Source: Pseudarcicella hirudinis (GTDB taxonomy: Bacteria; Bacteroidota; Bacteroidia; Cytophagales; Spirosomataceae). From it: a stretch of DNA of 64,000 nt. The notes beneath the pieces are model-generated. The model searched no databases. It saw only the letters and a program-made list of their open reading frames with translations, and was not told the origin of the DNA. This document shows positions 1 through 8,700 of this stretch, in pieces. The position numbers and the translations under genes are program-made. The stretch lies in the NCBI RefSeq assembly GCF_900115665.1, contig NZ_FOXH01000001.1, positions 1 through 64,000 on the forward strand. Direction: 5' to 3'. Every line of letters starts with the position of its first letter. The first letter of the stretch is position 1.

Positions 1-2
1 GT

Positions 3-162
3 CCTTTAATCGAACCATATAGGAATTGAAACGTTTAATACAGTTTCCGCATTATTTGAGTCAACAGCCTTTAATCGAACCATGTAGGAATTGAAACGTA
101 TATGAACAGGAAGGTGTTTTTGTATGGGCAATACCTTTAATCGAACCATGTGGAATTGAAAT
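3..162 (+). CRISPR. CRISPR array, leader-distal end (3 repeats, 2 spacers visible)
   Basis: Three direct repeats lie at 3-32, 68-97 and 134-162, each starting CCTTTAATCGAACC and ending GGAATTGAAA(C/T). The spacers are 35 nt (33-67) and 36 nt (98-133). The last repeat has lost one base and ends in T rather than C, as terminal repeats often do. The first repeat differs at one base (CATAT for CATGT). The GAAAC end is the usual 3' end of type I-B and type III repeats, so the array probably reads left to right and its leader, older repeats and any cas genes lie left of the window. No cas gene is visible here. The subtype is inferred from repeat style only. Confidence 0.93.
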
Positions 163-442
163 AGATAAGCAGATAAATCCATGTTACGATATTTCATTTC
201 CTTTATTCACCTTAAAGATGCCGGAATGATCCGGGAACAGATTAGAATATATTGAAGAGGAACTGAAAAATCCTTTTCCTTGTTGTGAACCATTAAAAGC
301 CTACCTAGGATTGCACTGCTCTTTTCCGGCAATTTTAATTACAAAATTTAATACAATATTTGCATTTCGGTTTAAATAAAATAAGATTATCCGGACACTT
401 TTTATCAATCTGTCTGATACCATTTTCTCATTAATACAATTT

Positions 443-1342
443 ATGACATCCTCTCATCAGAATTATACGCTCCTCAATCCTCAGAGTGGAGAACCGGATT
501 TTAAAATTCTATGCAAGATCGATTTTAATCCGTTTATGAATCTTACCAGATTAAATTATTTTACAATCGTTTGGATACAGGAGGGAGAAGGAGAGTTAAA
601 AGCAGACTTTGCGAGCTACGATTTTTCGGCAAAAACTATGATGTTTTTTACGCCTTATCAGCCTTTTCTGATGAATTTTAAGGGAGAAATTAAAATCAGC
701 ATAATTCATTTTCATACAGATTTCTTTTGTATTCTGAAACATCAGAAAGAGGTTTCATGCAACGGACTTTTGTTTAATAACATCTACGAACCGCCTTTTA
801 TCGTATTAAATGGCCCGGAAGAACTTTCTCTTGATATTTTGCTGGATCAAATGGTTGATGGGATTCAACAAAGTGAACTGGCACAGCATGATCTTCTGAT
901 TTCTTATCTGAAAATATTTCTCATACAAACTTCCAGAATTAAAGTTAATCAGACCGCAACAACTCAAAAAGATCAGGATGCGGAAGAACCGTTTATATTA
1001 CAAAACCTGAAAAACCACATAGAAACCTATTATCGGACCAAGCACTCGCCGAGCGAATATGCAGATATTCTCAGTATTACGCCAAAAGCGTTGGGAAGAA
1101 TTACCAAAAAACATTTCAATAAAACACTTTCTGATCTCATTCAGGAACGTATTATTATGGAGGCCAAAAGAGAATTATATCTCACCAATAAAGCCGTAAA
1201 AGAAATAGCGTATGAATTAGGTTTTGAAGATGAGTATTATTTCAGCAGATTATTTAAGAAAAATGCCGACGTTTCCCCTCAGATTTATCGTAAAACTGTT
1301 GGTTTTGATCAGGCCAGAAAACTAATGATTGACCTTTCCTGA
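443..1342 (+). CDS. AraC family transcriptional regulator
   Basis: A 299-residue protein with a variable N-terminal sensor half (about residues 1-180, cupin-like in length) and a C-terminal AraC DNA-binding domain with two helix-turn-helix units at roughly 190-290. The signature around YELGFEDEYYFSRLFKK is the second HTH and following helix of this family. It stands alone on the plus strand. A near-consensus -7 box (AATATTTG, 355-362) lies about 80 bases upstream. The nearest codirectional genes that could be its targets are the AhpD-like protein and alpha/beta hydrolase at 1974-3496, with a minus-strand gene between. The effector is unknown. The family call is firm; the regulon is inferred from proximity. 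Confidence 0.9.
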   Translation: MTSSHQNYTLLNPQSGEPDFKILCKIDFNPFMNLTRLNYFTIVWIQEGEGELKADFASYDFSAKTMMFFTPYQPFLMNFKGEIKISIIHFHTDFFCILKHQKEVSCNGLLFNNIYEPPFIVLNGPEELSLDILLDQMVDGIQQSELAQHDLLISYLKIFLIQTSRIKVNQTATTQKDQDAEEPFILQNLKNHIETYYRTKHSPSEYADILSITPKALGRITKKHFNKTLSDLIQERIIMEAKRELYLTNKAVKEIAYELGFEDEYYFSRLFKKNADVSPQIYRKTVGFDQARKLMIDLS

Positions 1343-1380
1343 TTTTTAATTCCCGATGGTATATCCCGGAGCTTTTGTGA

Positions 1381-1404
1381 TTTTAATTCCTAGATGGTTC
1401 GATT
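1381..1404 (-). repeat. Isolated CRISPR-repeat-like sequence
   Basis: The minus strand reads AATCGAACCATCTAGG followed by AATTAAAA. It matches positions 6-29 of the array repeat at 22 of 24 bases, differing at two G positions. It lies 1.2 kb from the array, inverted relative to it, just past the stop of the TfoX-like gene. A poorer partial copy of the same motif starts at 1344. No second good copy or spacer spacing is seen, so this is not an array. It could be a remnant of an old array, a solo repeat, or a site recognised by the same machinery. Confidence 0.6.
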
Positions 1405-1406
1405 CG

Positions 1407-1766
1407 TTATTTCTTTTTACTTTTTTGAGCAGAGGGATTAAAATCCAGACATAGCTGTAGCCAGTACATTAAATCCTTATTGCTTTTAAAACCACTTTCT
1501 ATAACAAACAAATATCCCCTTATTGTCCTTCCGGTAGAGTCCATAGGAATGCAATCGTCTCGTTCAATCGCCGTTTCATAAGCCTTTTCTCCGATCCGGC
1601 ATAGTAAAAGACTTTCATCTGTCCTTTTATCTATACGGGTTCCGCAGCACATTTTGTCATCTACCATGAAACACAAACCGCTAAACATTTTCTTTTCAGA
1701 AAAGGCTACGCCTTTGTCGTACAAAATTTGTCTGATCCGTTGAGCAATATCTTCATTAAATGCCAT
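1407..1766 (-). CDS. TfoX/Sxy N-terminal domain protein
   Basis: A 119-residue protein that fits the TfoX N-terminal domain almost end to end. The motif KKMFSGLCFMVDDKMCCG near residues 25-44 matches the usual K-x-MFGG-x-x-F-x-DGKMF-x-G pattern, and the C-terminal part holds the WL-x-L helix. The terminal lysine-rich tail is ordinary. In Enterobacteria and Pasteurellaceae full-length TfoX/Sxy acts in competence gene control; stand-alone N-terminal-domain proteins like this one are common in Bacteroidota and their role is not established. It is oriented against both neighbours and appears monocistronic. Confidence 0.8.
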   Translation of the reverse strand: MAFNEDIAQRIRQILYDKGVAFSEKKMFSGLCFMVDDKMCCGTRIDKRTDESLLLCRIGEKAYETAIERDDCIPMDSTGRTIRGYLFVIESGFKSNKDLMYWLQLCLDFNPSAQKSKKK

Positions 1767-1973
1767 AACCTTTATTTTTATCTGAAGTTTTAAGCGTTGT
1801 TTTCTGAAATTAAACCCCTTTTCAGTAATAAAATGGATCAGCTATGTCCTCAAATTAATGTTTTGGGAAATTCGTCCATCTATTGACGTAATCTCTTCAT
1901 TCTTTTGCCTCTTTGATTGTAGCAACTTTGTAATGTCAAATTTAAACAGTTAAACAAATAAAAACATAAGACA

Positions 1974-2531
1974 ATGCAAAGAATATCAGCCATCGCCCCC
2001 GAAAATGCTACCGGAAAAAATCAGGAACTTTTCACAAAAGTTAAAGCCAAATTTGGCGGAGTACCAAATATTATGAGAACAATGGCAGCTTCTCCTGCTG
2101 TACTGGATGCTTATCTTTCTTTTAACGGAGCTTTATCTTCAGGTTCCATCGGCGGTAAATTGGGAGAGAAACTCGCTCTTTTTATCGCAGAAAAAAACAA
2201 TTGTGATTACTGTCTTGCTGCTCATTCGACAATAGGCAAAAATGTAGTAAAACTTGATGAAGCGACTATCCTCGGTGCACGTCAGGGACATACCAATGAT
2301 GACAAAACAAATGCAGCACTTCATTTTGCCGGACAATTGATTGATAAAAAGGGTTTGGTTAACGATGAGGACGTGCAGTCTGTAATTGCCGCTGGCTACA
2401 CTGAAGGAGAAGTAGCCGAAATCGTTGCCCATGTTTCCCTGAATATCTTCACTAATTATTTCAATAATACTGCTAAAACGGTTGTTGATTTCCCTGTTGC
2501 TCCGGTTTTATCAGAAGTTGCAGGAAATTAA
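1974..2531 (+). CDS. Carboxymuconolactone decarboxylase / AhpD-like family protein
   Basis: A 185-residue protein whose central motif E-K-x-x-C77-D-Y-C80-x-x-x-H84 is the redox-active CxxC plus histidine of the AhpD-like peroxidase branch of the carboxymuconolactone decarboxylase family. An all-helical fold is expected from the length and spacing. In this branch the cysteine pair reduces peroxide or alkyl hydroperoxide; the actual substrate here is not known. It is followed after 56 bases by a secreted alpha/beta hydrolase on the same strand, probably cotranscribed. A -7-like box (CAACTTTG, about 1925-1932) lies upstream and differs from TAnnTTTG by one base. Confidence 0.88.
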   Translation: MQRISAIAPENATGKNQELFTKVKAKFGGVPNIMRTMAASPAVLDAYLSFNGALSSGSIGGKLGEKLALFIAEKNNCDYCLAAHSTIGKNVVKLDEATILGARQGHTNDDKTNAALHFAGQLIDKKGLVNDEDVQSVIAAGYTEGEVAEIVAHVSLNIFTNYFNNTAKTVVDFPVAPVLSEVAGN

Positions 2532-2587
2532 TAATGATCAGAATAAAACACACTAAACAACTGAAAATCAAATAAACTTATCAGAAA

Positions 2588-3496
2588 ATGAAAGCTTTCG
2601 TAAAATCAGCAATGTTAACGGGATTGATGTTATTTGTTTCACTGTCAGTGATTTATGCACAAAATAAAGGCGTTTTGCAAAATGAAGCAAGAAGTGAATA
2701 TATTGAAGTGGCCAAAAATGTTAAACTTCATATTACAGACCAGGGTTCCGGTAAAACTATTGTTTTAATCCACGGATGGCCATTGAGTGATGCGATGTAT
2801 GAGTATCAGGAATTAATTCAGAAAGGTTTCAGAGTGATCGGAATTTCATTGAGGGGTTTTGGTAAAAGTGATAAACCTTATGGCGATTACAATTATGATG
2901 TTTATGCGAAAGATATTGATGCCGTATTGAATAAACTTGACCTTCATCATGTCACGCTGGGTGGTTATTCAATGGGAGGAGCGATATCAATTCATTATAC
3001 TGCGGTTTATAATAAAGGAAGAGTAACCAAACTGGCATTATTTGGTGCTGCGGGTCCGAGTTGGACGCAGAAACCCGGTTATCCTTATGGCTTTTCAAAT
3101 GAAGAGGTAAATGACTTAATCCAGTTAAGCAGAACTGATCGTCCGAAATTACTTCAGAATTTTGGTAAAATATTTGGCGCTACTGAAACTTCAATTAATC
3201 CGGGTTTAGGAAACTGGTTAGGAGGGATCAATCTGGAGGCTTCGCCATATGCTACTACGCAGAGTCTGATTGCCTTACGTGATGCTGATCTTCGTCCGGA
3301 CCTGGCTAAAATTAATATCCCAACTGCAATTTTTCATGGAGTGCAGGATAAAATCTGTTCTTTTTCTCTGGCGGAACAAATGCATCTGGGCATTAAAAAT
3401 TCGTACATTGTCAGATTTGAACAAAGCGGTCATGGGTTGTTTGTTGAGGAAAGAGAAAAATTCAATCAGGAATTAATAACTTTTGCCAATAAATAA
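2588..3496 (+). CDS. Secreted alpha/beta hydrolase (chloroperoxidase-like)
   Basis: A 302-residue protein. Residues 1-25 form a signal peptide ending VIYAQ. The alpha/beta-hydrolase fold follows: HGWPLS is the oxyanion-hole loop, GYSMGG (126-131) is the nucleophile elbow with Ser128, the acid is the Asp in GVQDK near 253, and the His is in SGHGLF near 281. The closest style is the non-heme chloroperoxidase/arylesterase group, though that name describes a side activity and the true substrate is unknown. It probably forms a two-gene transcript with the AhpD-like gene and ends at a strong hairpin terminator. Confidence 0.88.
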   Translation: MKAFVKSAMLTGLMLFVSLSVIYAQNKGVLQNEARSEYIEVAKNVKLHITDQGSGKTIVLIHGWPLSDAMYEYQELIQKGFRVIGISLRGFGKSDKPYGDYNYDVYAKDIDAVLNKLDLHHVTLGGYSMGGAISIHYTAVYNKGRVTKLALFGAAGPSWTQKPGYPYGFSNEEVNDLIQLSRTDRPKLLQNFGKIFGATETSINPGLGNWLGGINLEASPYATTQSLIALRDADLRPDLAKINIPTAIFHGVQDKICSFSLAEQMHLGIKNSYIVRFEQSGHGLFVEEREKFNQELITFANK

Positions 3497-3517
3497 TCAA
3501 AATCAATCTGATTTGAC

Positions 3518-3556
3518 AAAGGGGCTGAAATCTGTTTTGCAGGTTTCAGCCTCTTT
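3518..3556 (+). terminator. Intrinsic terminator after the alpha/beta hydrolase gene
   Basis: A 13-bp stem (AAAGGGGCTGAAA pairing with TTTCAGCCTCTTT, one G-T wobble) encloses a loop of about 13 bases. It starts 22 bases after the stop codon. It closes the AhpD-like/hydrolase unit. Confidence 0.8.
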
Positions 3557-3770
3557 GTGATATAATCCTCAGAATGAATGAGTAAGTACATGAAAATACT
3601 TCAAAATGTATAGGGTAAAACAACAGATAAAGACTAGCTTATCGGATATTCTGAGCGAATGATTTAATAGAAATATTGTACTTTATGGGGGATTTGTTGT
3701 ATAAATAAAATTATATTTTGAAAAATTGAAAATACTTGTTCTAAAATTTTTTTATTAATAACAGGTCATC

Positions 3771-3797
3771 TACATTTGTTTCACTTAACAGTGTTAA
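3771..3797 (+). promoter_or_regulatory. tetR promoter -7 box with overlapping palindromic operator
   Basis: TACATTTG at 3771-3778 is a perfect Bacteroidota -7 box (TAnnTTTG). Seven bases on, TTAAC-AGT-GTTAA at 3785-3797 forms a perfect inverted repeat with 5-bp arms, overlapping the predicted transcription start. The same palindrome occurs twice in front of the RND operon. This layout fits autorepression by the TetR regulator. A second symmetrical motif (CATTTA/TAAATG, 3800-3818) follows directly. Confidence 0.65.
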
Positions 3798-3832
3798 ATC
3801 ATTTAAGTTATGTAAATGAAAGGCCATTAGTA

Positions 3833-4432
3833 ATGGGGAGTAAAGAAAGAATAATACGCTTAAAAGAGGAAACCAGAACGAATATTCTGGAAGCTGCCTG
3901 TCAAATTGTAAAGAATGAGGGCTGGCAGGCTTTGAGTATGCGTAAGATTGCAGATTTAATTGAGTACACCGCCCCGATTATCTACGAGTATTTCGCTAAC
4001 AAAGATGCTATTCTTCAGGAACTTACGAGAAGAGGTTACTGTATTTTGTCCCAAAGCCTTGAATTAGCAAGGAGAGAGCATGAAGACCCGGCTCAGCAGC
4101 TGGAAGCCATGTGGCTGGCTTACTGGAATTTCGCCTTTGCCGAAAAAGAATTTTATCAGTTGATGTTTGGTGTGGAAGTAAACTGTTGCGTCATGCAAAA
4201 GTCCTGTCCTGAGTTGGAAACACCAGGTATGCTGATTAACTCTGTAATCCGTGAAGTGATGAAAGAACAGAATCCTACAGATGAAATTATATACCAGAAA
4301 TATTATACTTTTCTTTCTGTAGTGCATGGATTGGTTTCAATTAACATTGTGGGGAATGGTCTGTCTGACCAGATTAACAACCAGATCCTGAAAGATGCCA
4401 TTGGAGGTATTATCAGGTCTATTAAATCCTAG
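3833..4432 (+). CDS. TetR family transcriptional repressor of the adjacent RND operon
   Basis: A 199-residue protein from the ATG at 3833. An upstream in-frame ATG at 3776 is rejected because it lies within the promoter and operator. Residues about 8-60 are the TetR_N helix-turn-helix domain (TRTNILEAACQIV, MRKIADLIEYTAPIIYEYFANKD). The remainder is a helical ligand-binding domain of the TetR_C-type seen in WHG-family regulators. It immediately precedes the three-gene RND efflux operon on the same strand, and three copies of one palindrome flank it (3785, 4456, 4562). It most likely represses both itself and the pump until a pump substrate binds. The ligand is unknown. Confidence 0.9.
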   Translation: MGSKERIIRLKEETRTNILEAACQIVKNEGWQALSMRKIADLIEYTAPIIYEYFANKDAILQELTRRGYCILSQSLELARREHEDPAQQLEAMWLAYWNFAFAEKEFYQLMFGVEVNCCVMQKSCPELETPGMLINSVIREVMKEQNPTDEIIYQKYYTFLSVVHGLVSINIVGNGLSDQINNQILKDAIGGIIRSIKS

Positions 4433-4455
4433 TCTCAATTTTTTTTATCTCTTAC

Positions 4456-4468
4456 TTAACGGTGTTAA
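4456..4468. promoter_or_regulatory. Candidate TetR operator 2
   Basis: TTAAC-GGT-GTTAA, a perfect 5+3+5 palindrome in the tetR-RND intergenic region, identical in both arms to the site at the tetR promoter. Confidence 0.6.
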
Positions 4469-4561
4469 ATAATTTTTAATTGTTAAAAGTTCTAAATACT
4501 ATCGTTAATTCTTAAACAAACCGCAATCAGTTCTGAATACTGATTTTTTATTAATCATTAT

Positions 4562-4574
4562 TTAACATCGTTAA
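4562..4574. promoter_or_regulatory. Candidate TetR operator 3
   Basis: TTAAC-ATC-GTTAA with arms identical to the other two sites and one further symmetric pair (T4561/A4575). It ends 16 bases before the adaptor start codon, close enough to block transcription or early elongation of the RND operon. Confidence 0.6.
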
Positions 4575-4590
4575 ACAATTTAATAACGTT

Positions 4591-5715
4591 ATGAAATATT
4601 TATCATTAGCCATCATCGTTTTTTTATATGGGTGTGCCCCGAAACAGGAACAGGCAGGTACGCCTCCTCCTCAGGCTTTGCCAGTTATCAGTATAAATGC
4701 CGCTTCAGTAACGACAAGTCTTGATTACCCTGCTTCTATTGAAGGAAAAGTAAATGTTGAAATCAGACCACAGGTGGATGGATACCTTGACAAAATTTTT
4801 GTAGATGAGGGGGCTTTTGTAACAGCAGGAAAACCCTTGTTTAAAATAAATGAACAGCCTTACAGAGAGCAGCTTAACAGTGCAAATGCTGCACTCCATT
4901 CGGCAGAAGCTTCTGTAATTAATGCTCAGCTGGAAATAGACAAATTAACTCCTCTTGTGCAAAATAAAGTGGTTTCGGATATTCAGCTGAAAACGGCAAA
5001 AGCTGCTTACAGTGTAGCTGCAGCCAATGTGGAGCAGGCAAAAGCACAGGTAGCGGCCGCCCGGATTAACCTTGGTTATACTTTAATCAAAGCCCCTGTA
5101 AGTGGTTATATCGGCAGGTTACCTAAAAAACAGGGAAGTCTTGTGTCAAGAACAGATCCTCAGGCCTTAACAAATCTTTCTGATGTACATGAGGTACTTG
5201 CGTATTTTTCATTCGGCGAGAATGATTTTATCAGTTTCAAACAGCAATATCCTGGCAATACCCTTGAGGAAAAGCTTAAAAGTTTACCGGATGTATTACT
5301 TGTGCTGGCAGATAATACAGTTTACCAGGAAAAAGGGAGAATTGACATAATTGATGGTCAATTCGATAAGAATACAGGTGCAATAACGGTAAGAGCCAAA
5401 TTCCCGAATACCAAAGGACTTCTCCGTTCAGGAAATACCGGAAAGATCAGATTGAGCCTGAAACATAATAATGCCTTACTGGTGCCTCAGTCAGCAACTG
5501 TTGAAATGCAGGATAAAGTCTTCGTATATGCTGTAGGGAAAGACAACAAGGTTAGCAAACAGCCAGTTACAGTGGGTGGAAAAAATGGTACTGATTACCT
5601 GGTAACTGGTGGTGTAAAACCAGGTGACAGAATCGTATTCAGCGGATTAGATCATTTACACGAAGGTGAGGAAATCCATCCTGAAAAATTAAGTAATGAT
5701 AATCTTAATAAGTAA
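4591..5715 (+). CDS. RND efflux periplasmic adaptor (membrane fusion lipoprotein)
   Basis: A 374-residue protein starting with a lipoprotein signal peptide (lipobox LYGC, Cys15). The order is typical of AcrA/MexA-type adaptors: barrel-sandwich half EIRPQVDGYLDKIFVDEG, a helical hairpin rich in Ala/Gln/Lys at about 95-155, the second lipoyl half YTLIKAPVSGYIGR, then beta-barrel and membrane-proximal domains. It would bridge the inner-membrane pump at 5743 and the outer-membrane channel at 8888, with its N-terminus lipid-anchored in the inner membrane. First gene of the operon, directly behind two TetR operator candidates. Confidence 0.95.
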   Translation: MKYLSLAIIVFLYGCAPKQEQAGTPPPQALPVISINAASVTTSLDYPASIEGKVNVEIRPQVDGYLDKIFVDEGAFVTAGKPLFKINEQPYREQLNSANAALHSAEASVINAQLEIDKLTPLVQNKVVSDIQLKTAKAAYSVAAANVEQAKAQVAAARINLGYTLIKAPVSGYIGRLPKKQGSLVSRTDPQALTNLSDVHEVLAYFSFGENDFISFKQQYPGNTLEEKLKSLPDVLLVLADNTVYQEKGRIDIIDGQFDKNTGAITVRAKFPNTKGLLRSGNTGKIRLSLKHNNALLVPQSATVEMQDKVFVYAVGKDNKVSKQPVTVGGKNGTDYLVTGGVKPGDRIVFSGLDHLHEGEEIHPEKLSNDNLNK

Positions 5716-5742
5716 AGAATCATCTTTTAAACCGAATAAATC

Positions 5743-8700
5743 ATGTTTAAAATATTTATACAAAGACCTGTATTAGCCACCGTTATTTCGATATTACTCG
5801 TAATATTGGGTGTGCTGGGTCTCTCCAGATTACCCTTGCAGCAGTTCCCCGACATTGCTCCTCCTGCTGTTCAGGTAACTGCTTTATACCCCGGTGCCAA
5901 TGCTGAAACTGTATTACGTTCGGTAGCTCCTTCTCTGGAAGAGTCAATTAATGGGGTAGAAAATATGAGCTATATGAGCTCAACTGCCAGTAATGATGGT
6001 TCTCTTGTAATAACAGTGTATTTCAAACTTGGTACCAATCCTGACCAGGCTGCAGTGAATGTTCAGAACAGGGTGGCGCAGGCAACCAGTCAGTTGCCGG
6101 CAGAGGTTGTTCAGGCTGGTATTACTACTGCCAAGCAACAAAACAGTCTGATTATGGTGGTGGATCTTTATACCGAAGATGAAAAGAGTTATGACCAGAC
6201 TTTTATGGCAAACTATGCCTATATTAACCTTATCCCTGAAATCAAAAGGATTCAGGGGGTCGGACAGGCCATGGTTTTTGGAGGTAGCAAGGATTACTCT
6301 ATGCGTGTCTGGCTTAATCCGGCGCAAATGACCAGCTATCACCTTACTCCGAATGAAGTAATGGCAGCAATTCAGGATAAAAACCTTGAAGCAGCACCCG
6401 GTAAGTTCGGAGAAAGCAGTAAGGTTGCTTTTGAATATGTCATTAAATATAAAGGAAAACTGACTCAACCTTCAGATTATGAGAATATTGCCATCCGCTC
6501 TAATGCCGATGGTTCAGTACTGAGACTGAAAGATGTTGCGAGAGTTGAATTTGGGGCATATACCTATTCAAGTAAGACCAGGATTAATGGTAAACCCGGG
6601 ATAGATCTGGCAGTAGTACAATTAGCAGGTTCAAATGCCAATGAAATTCAGATTGAAATCAGCAAATTCATGGAAAAAGCGGCACTTAATTTTCCCAAAG
6701 GTGTCAAATATGATATTCTGTACAGTACAAAAGTGGCTTTGGACCAGTCGATCGAACAGGTTAAGCATACCTTGATTGAGGCGTTTATTCTGGTATTTAT
6801 CGTAGTGTTTATTTTTTTACAGGATTTCAGATCGACGCTTATTCCGGCCATTGCCGTTCCCGTTGCTATCATTGGTACATTCTTCTTTATGCAGTTATTT
6901 GGATTTTCAATCAACCTGCTGACACTTTTTGCTTTAGTACTGGCAATCGGTATTGTAGTTGATGATGCGATTGTCGTCGTTGAGGCTGTTCATGCCAAAA
7001 TGGAGCATAAACACTTGTCTCCCAGGAATGCCACAGTTGCAGCAATGCAGGAAATAACGGGTGCTATTATCTCAATTACACTGGTAATGTCTGCGGTATT
7101 TCTTCCGGTAGGTTTTATGGAAGGTTCAACAGGGGTCTTTTACCGGCAATTTGCCTTTACACTGGCCATCGCCATTGTAATTTCAGCAATCAATGCGCTT
7201 ACTTTAAGTCCGGCTTTAACCGCCTTACTTTTGAAAGATAATCACAGCGGAGATGCTGAGAACTTTGCGAAAAAAACCTTTACTCAAAAGTTTTTTACAG
7301 GATTTAATACAGCATTTGATGCTTTGACGAATAAATACGTAAATAGTCTTAGGTTTTTGGTTCGCAACAGATGGTTGTCATTAGGTGGTTTGGCATTGGT
7401 AGTTGTTACGACGCTTTGGATGATAAAAAGAACACCTACAGGATTTATTCCTTCTGAGGATCAGGGATTTATTGCTATTTCCTTGTCTATGCCAGCGGGG
7501 GCTTCTCTCGATCGGACTACTGAAGTGATCCGTCAGGTTGAACAACAGTTACAGCCCATGGAATCGACCAGGCTGCTTAACGCTCTTTCAGGATTTAATA
7601 TTCTGACGCAGTCAACCAGTCCTTCTTCCGGAGTATGTTTTGTACTACTTAAGCCAACGAAAGAAAGAGGTAAAGAAAAGGATATTAATAACATTATGAA
7701 TACGATAAGAGGTAAACTTGCCACAATCAAAGAAGGTAGTTTCTTCGTATTTACTTTCCCGACTGTACCAGGTTTCAGTAATGTGGATGCGCTTGATTTC
7801 GTATTACAGGATCGTTCGGGAGGAAAGCTTGACAAGTTCAGCAACGTGACTAATAATTTCATCGGAGAGTTAATGAAGCGTAAGGAAATTGCAGTGGCTT
7901 TTACCGCATTTAAAGCAGATTACCCACAGCTTGAGTTGCAGATTGATGATGAAAAAGCCAATCAGCTTGGCGTAAGTGAAAGAGAAATCCTTCAGACTAT
8001 GCAGGCCTATTTTGGGAGTGTTCAGGCTTCCGATTTCAATCGTTTTGGTAAATATTACCGGGTAATGGTTCAGGCGGATATAACAGAACGCTCAGACCCG
8101 ACTGCCATCGACAAAGTTTTCGTTAAGAACAAAATGGGTAACATGGTTCCTATAGGTACTTTAGTGAAACTGAAAAGAGTTTACGGGTCAGAAACTGCCT
8201 CCCGCTATAACCTGTTCAATTCGATCGGAATCAATGCTATTGCCAAACCTGGATTTAGTTCCGGAGACGCTATCAGAGCAGTGGAAGAAGTTGCCAAAGA
8301 GAAACTTCCTTCAGGATATTCGTATGAGTTTTCCGGAATGACCAAAGAAGAAATCACTTCCGGCGGACAATCAGTGATTATTTTCAGTTTGTGTCTGGTG
8401 TTTGTATATTTCTTATTATCAGCGCAATATGAAAGCTATCTTCTGCCATTGTCAGTAATTCTTTCAATTCCTACGGGTATTTTCGGGGTATTTCTGGCAA
8501 TTGGAATGACTGGTATCGAAAATAACATTTATGTACAGGTTGCCCTGGTCATGCTGATTGGATTACTGGCCAAAAATGCGATTCTGATTGTTGAATTTGC
8601 CGTACAGCGAAGAAGGGCCGGAAAATCATTATTGGCTTCTGCCCTGGAAGCTGCCAAACTAAGATTAAGACCTATCATCATGACTTCTCTTGCCTTTGTG

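Noticed and set aside
6-197. Minus-strand 63-residue ORF across the CRISPR repeats
   Set aside because: Its sequence is a translation of the repeats, with the same peptide (MVRLK) recurring at repeat spacing, so it is an artefact of the array.
1344-1359. Second partial copy of the CRISPR-like motif
   Set aside because: Only about 14 bases match, ending in a different sequence (CCCGATGG), and its 37-base spacing to the better copy differs from the array period of 65-66. Too weak to count as a repeat.
1905-1973. Full promoter for the AhpD-like gene
   Set aside because: Only a one-mismatch -7 box (CAACTTTG) is visible and no well-spaced -33 element, so it is noted in the gene entry but not called as a feature.
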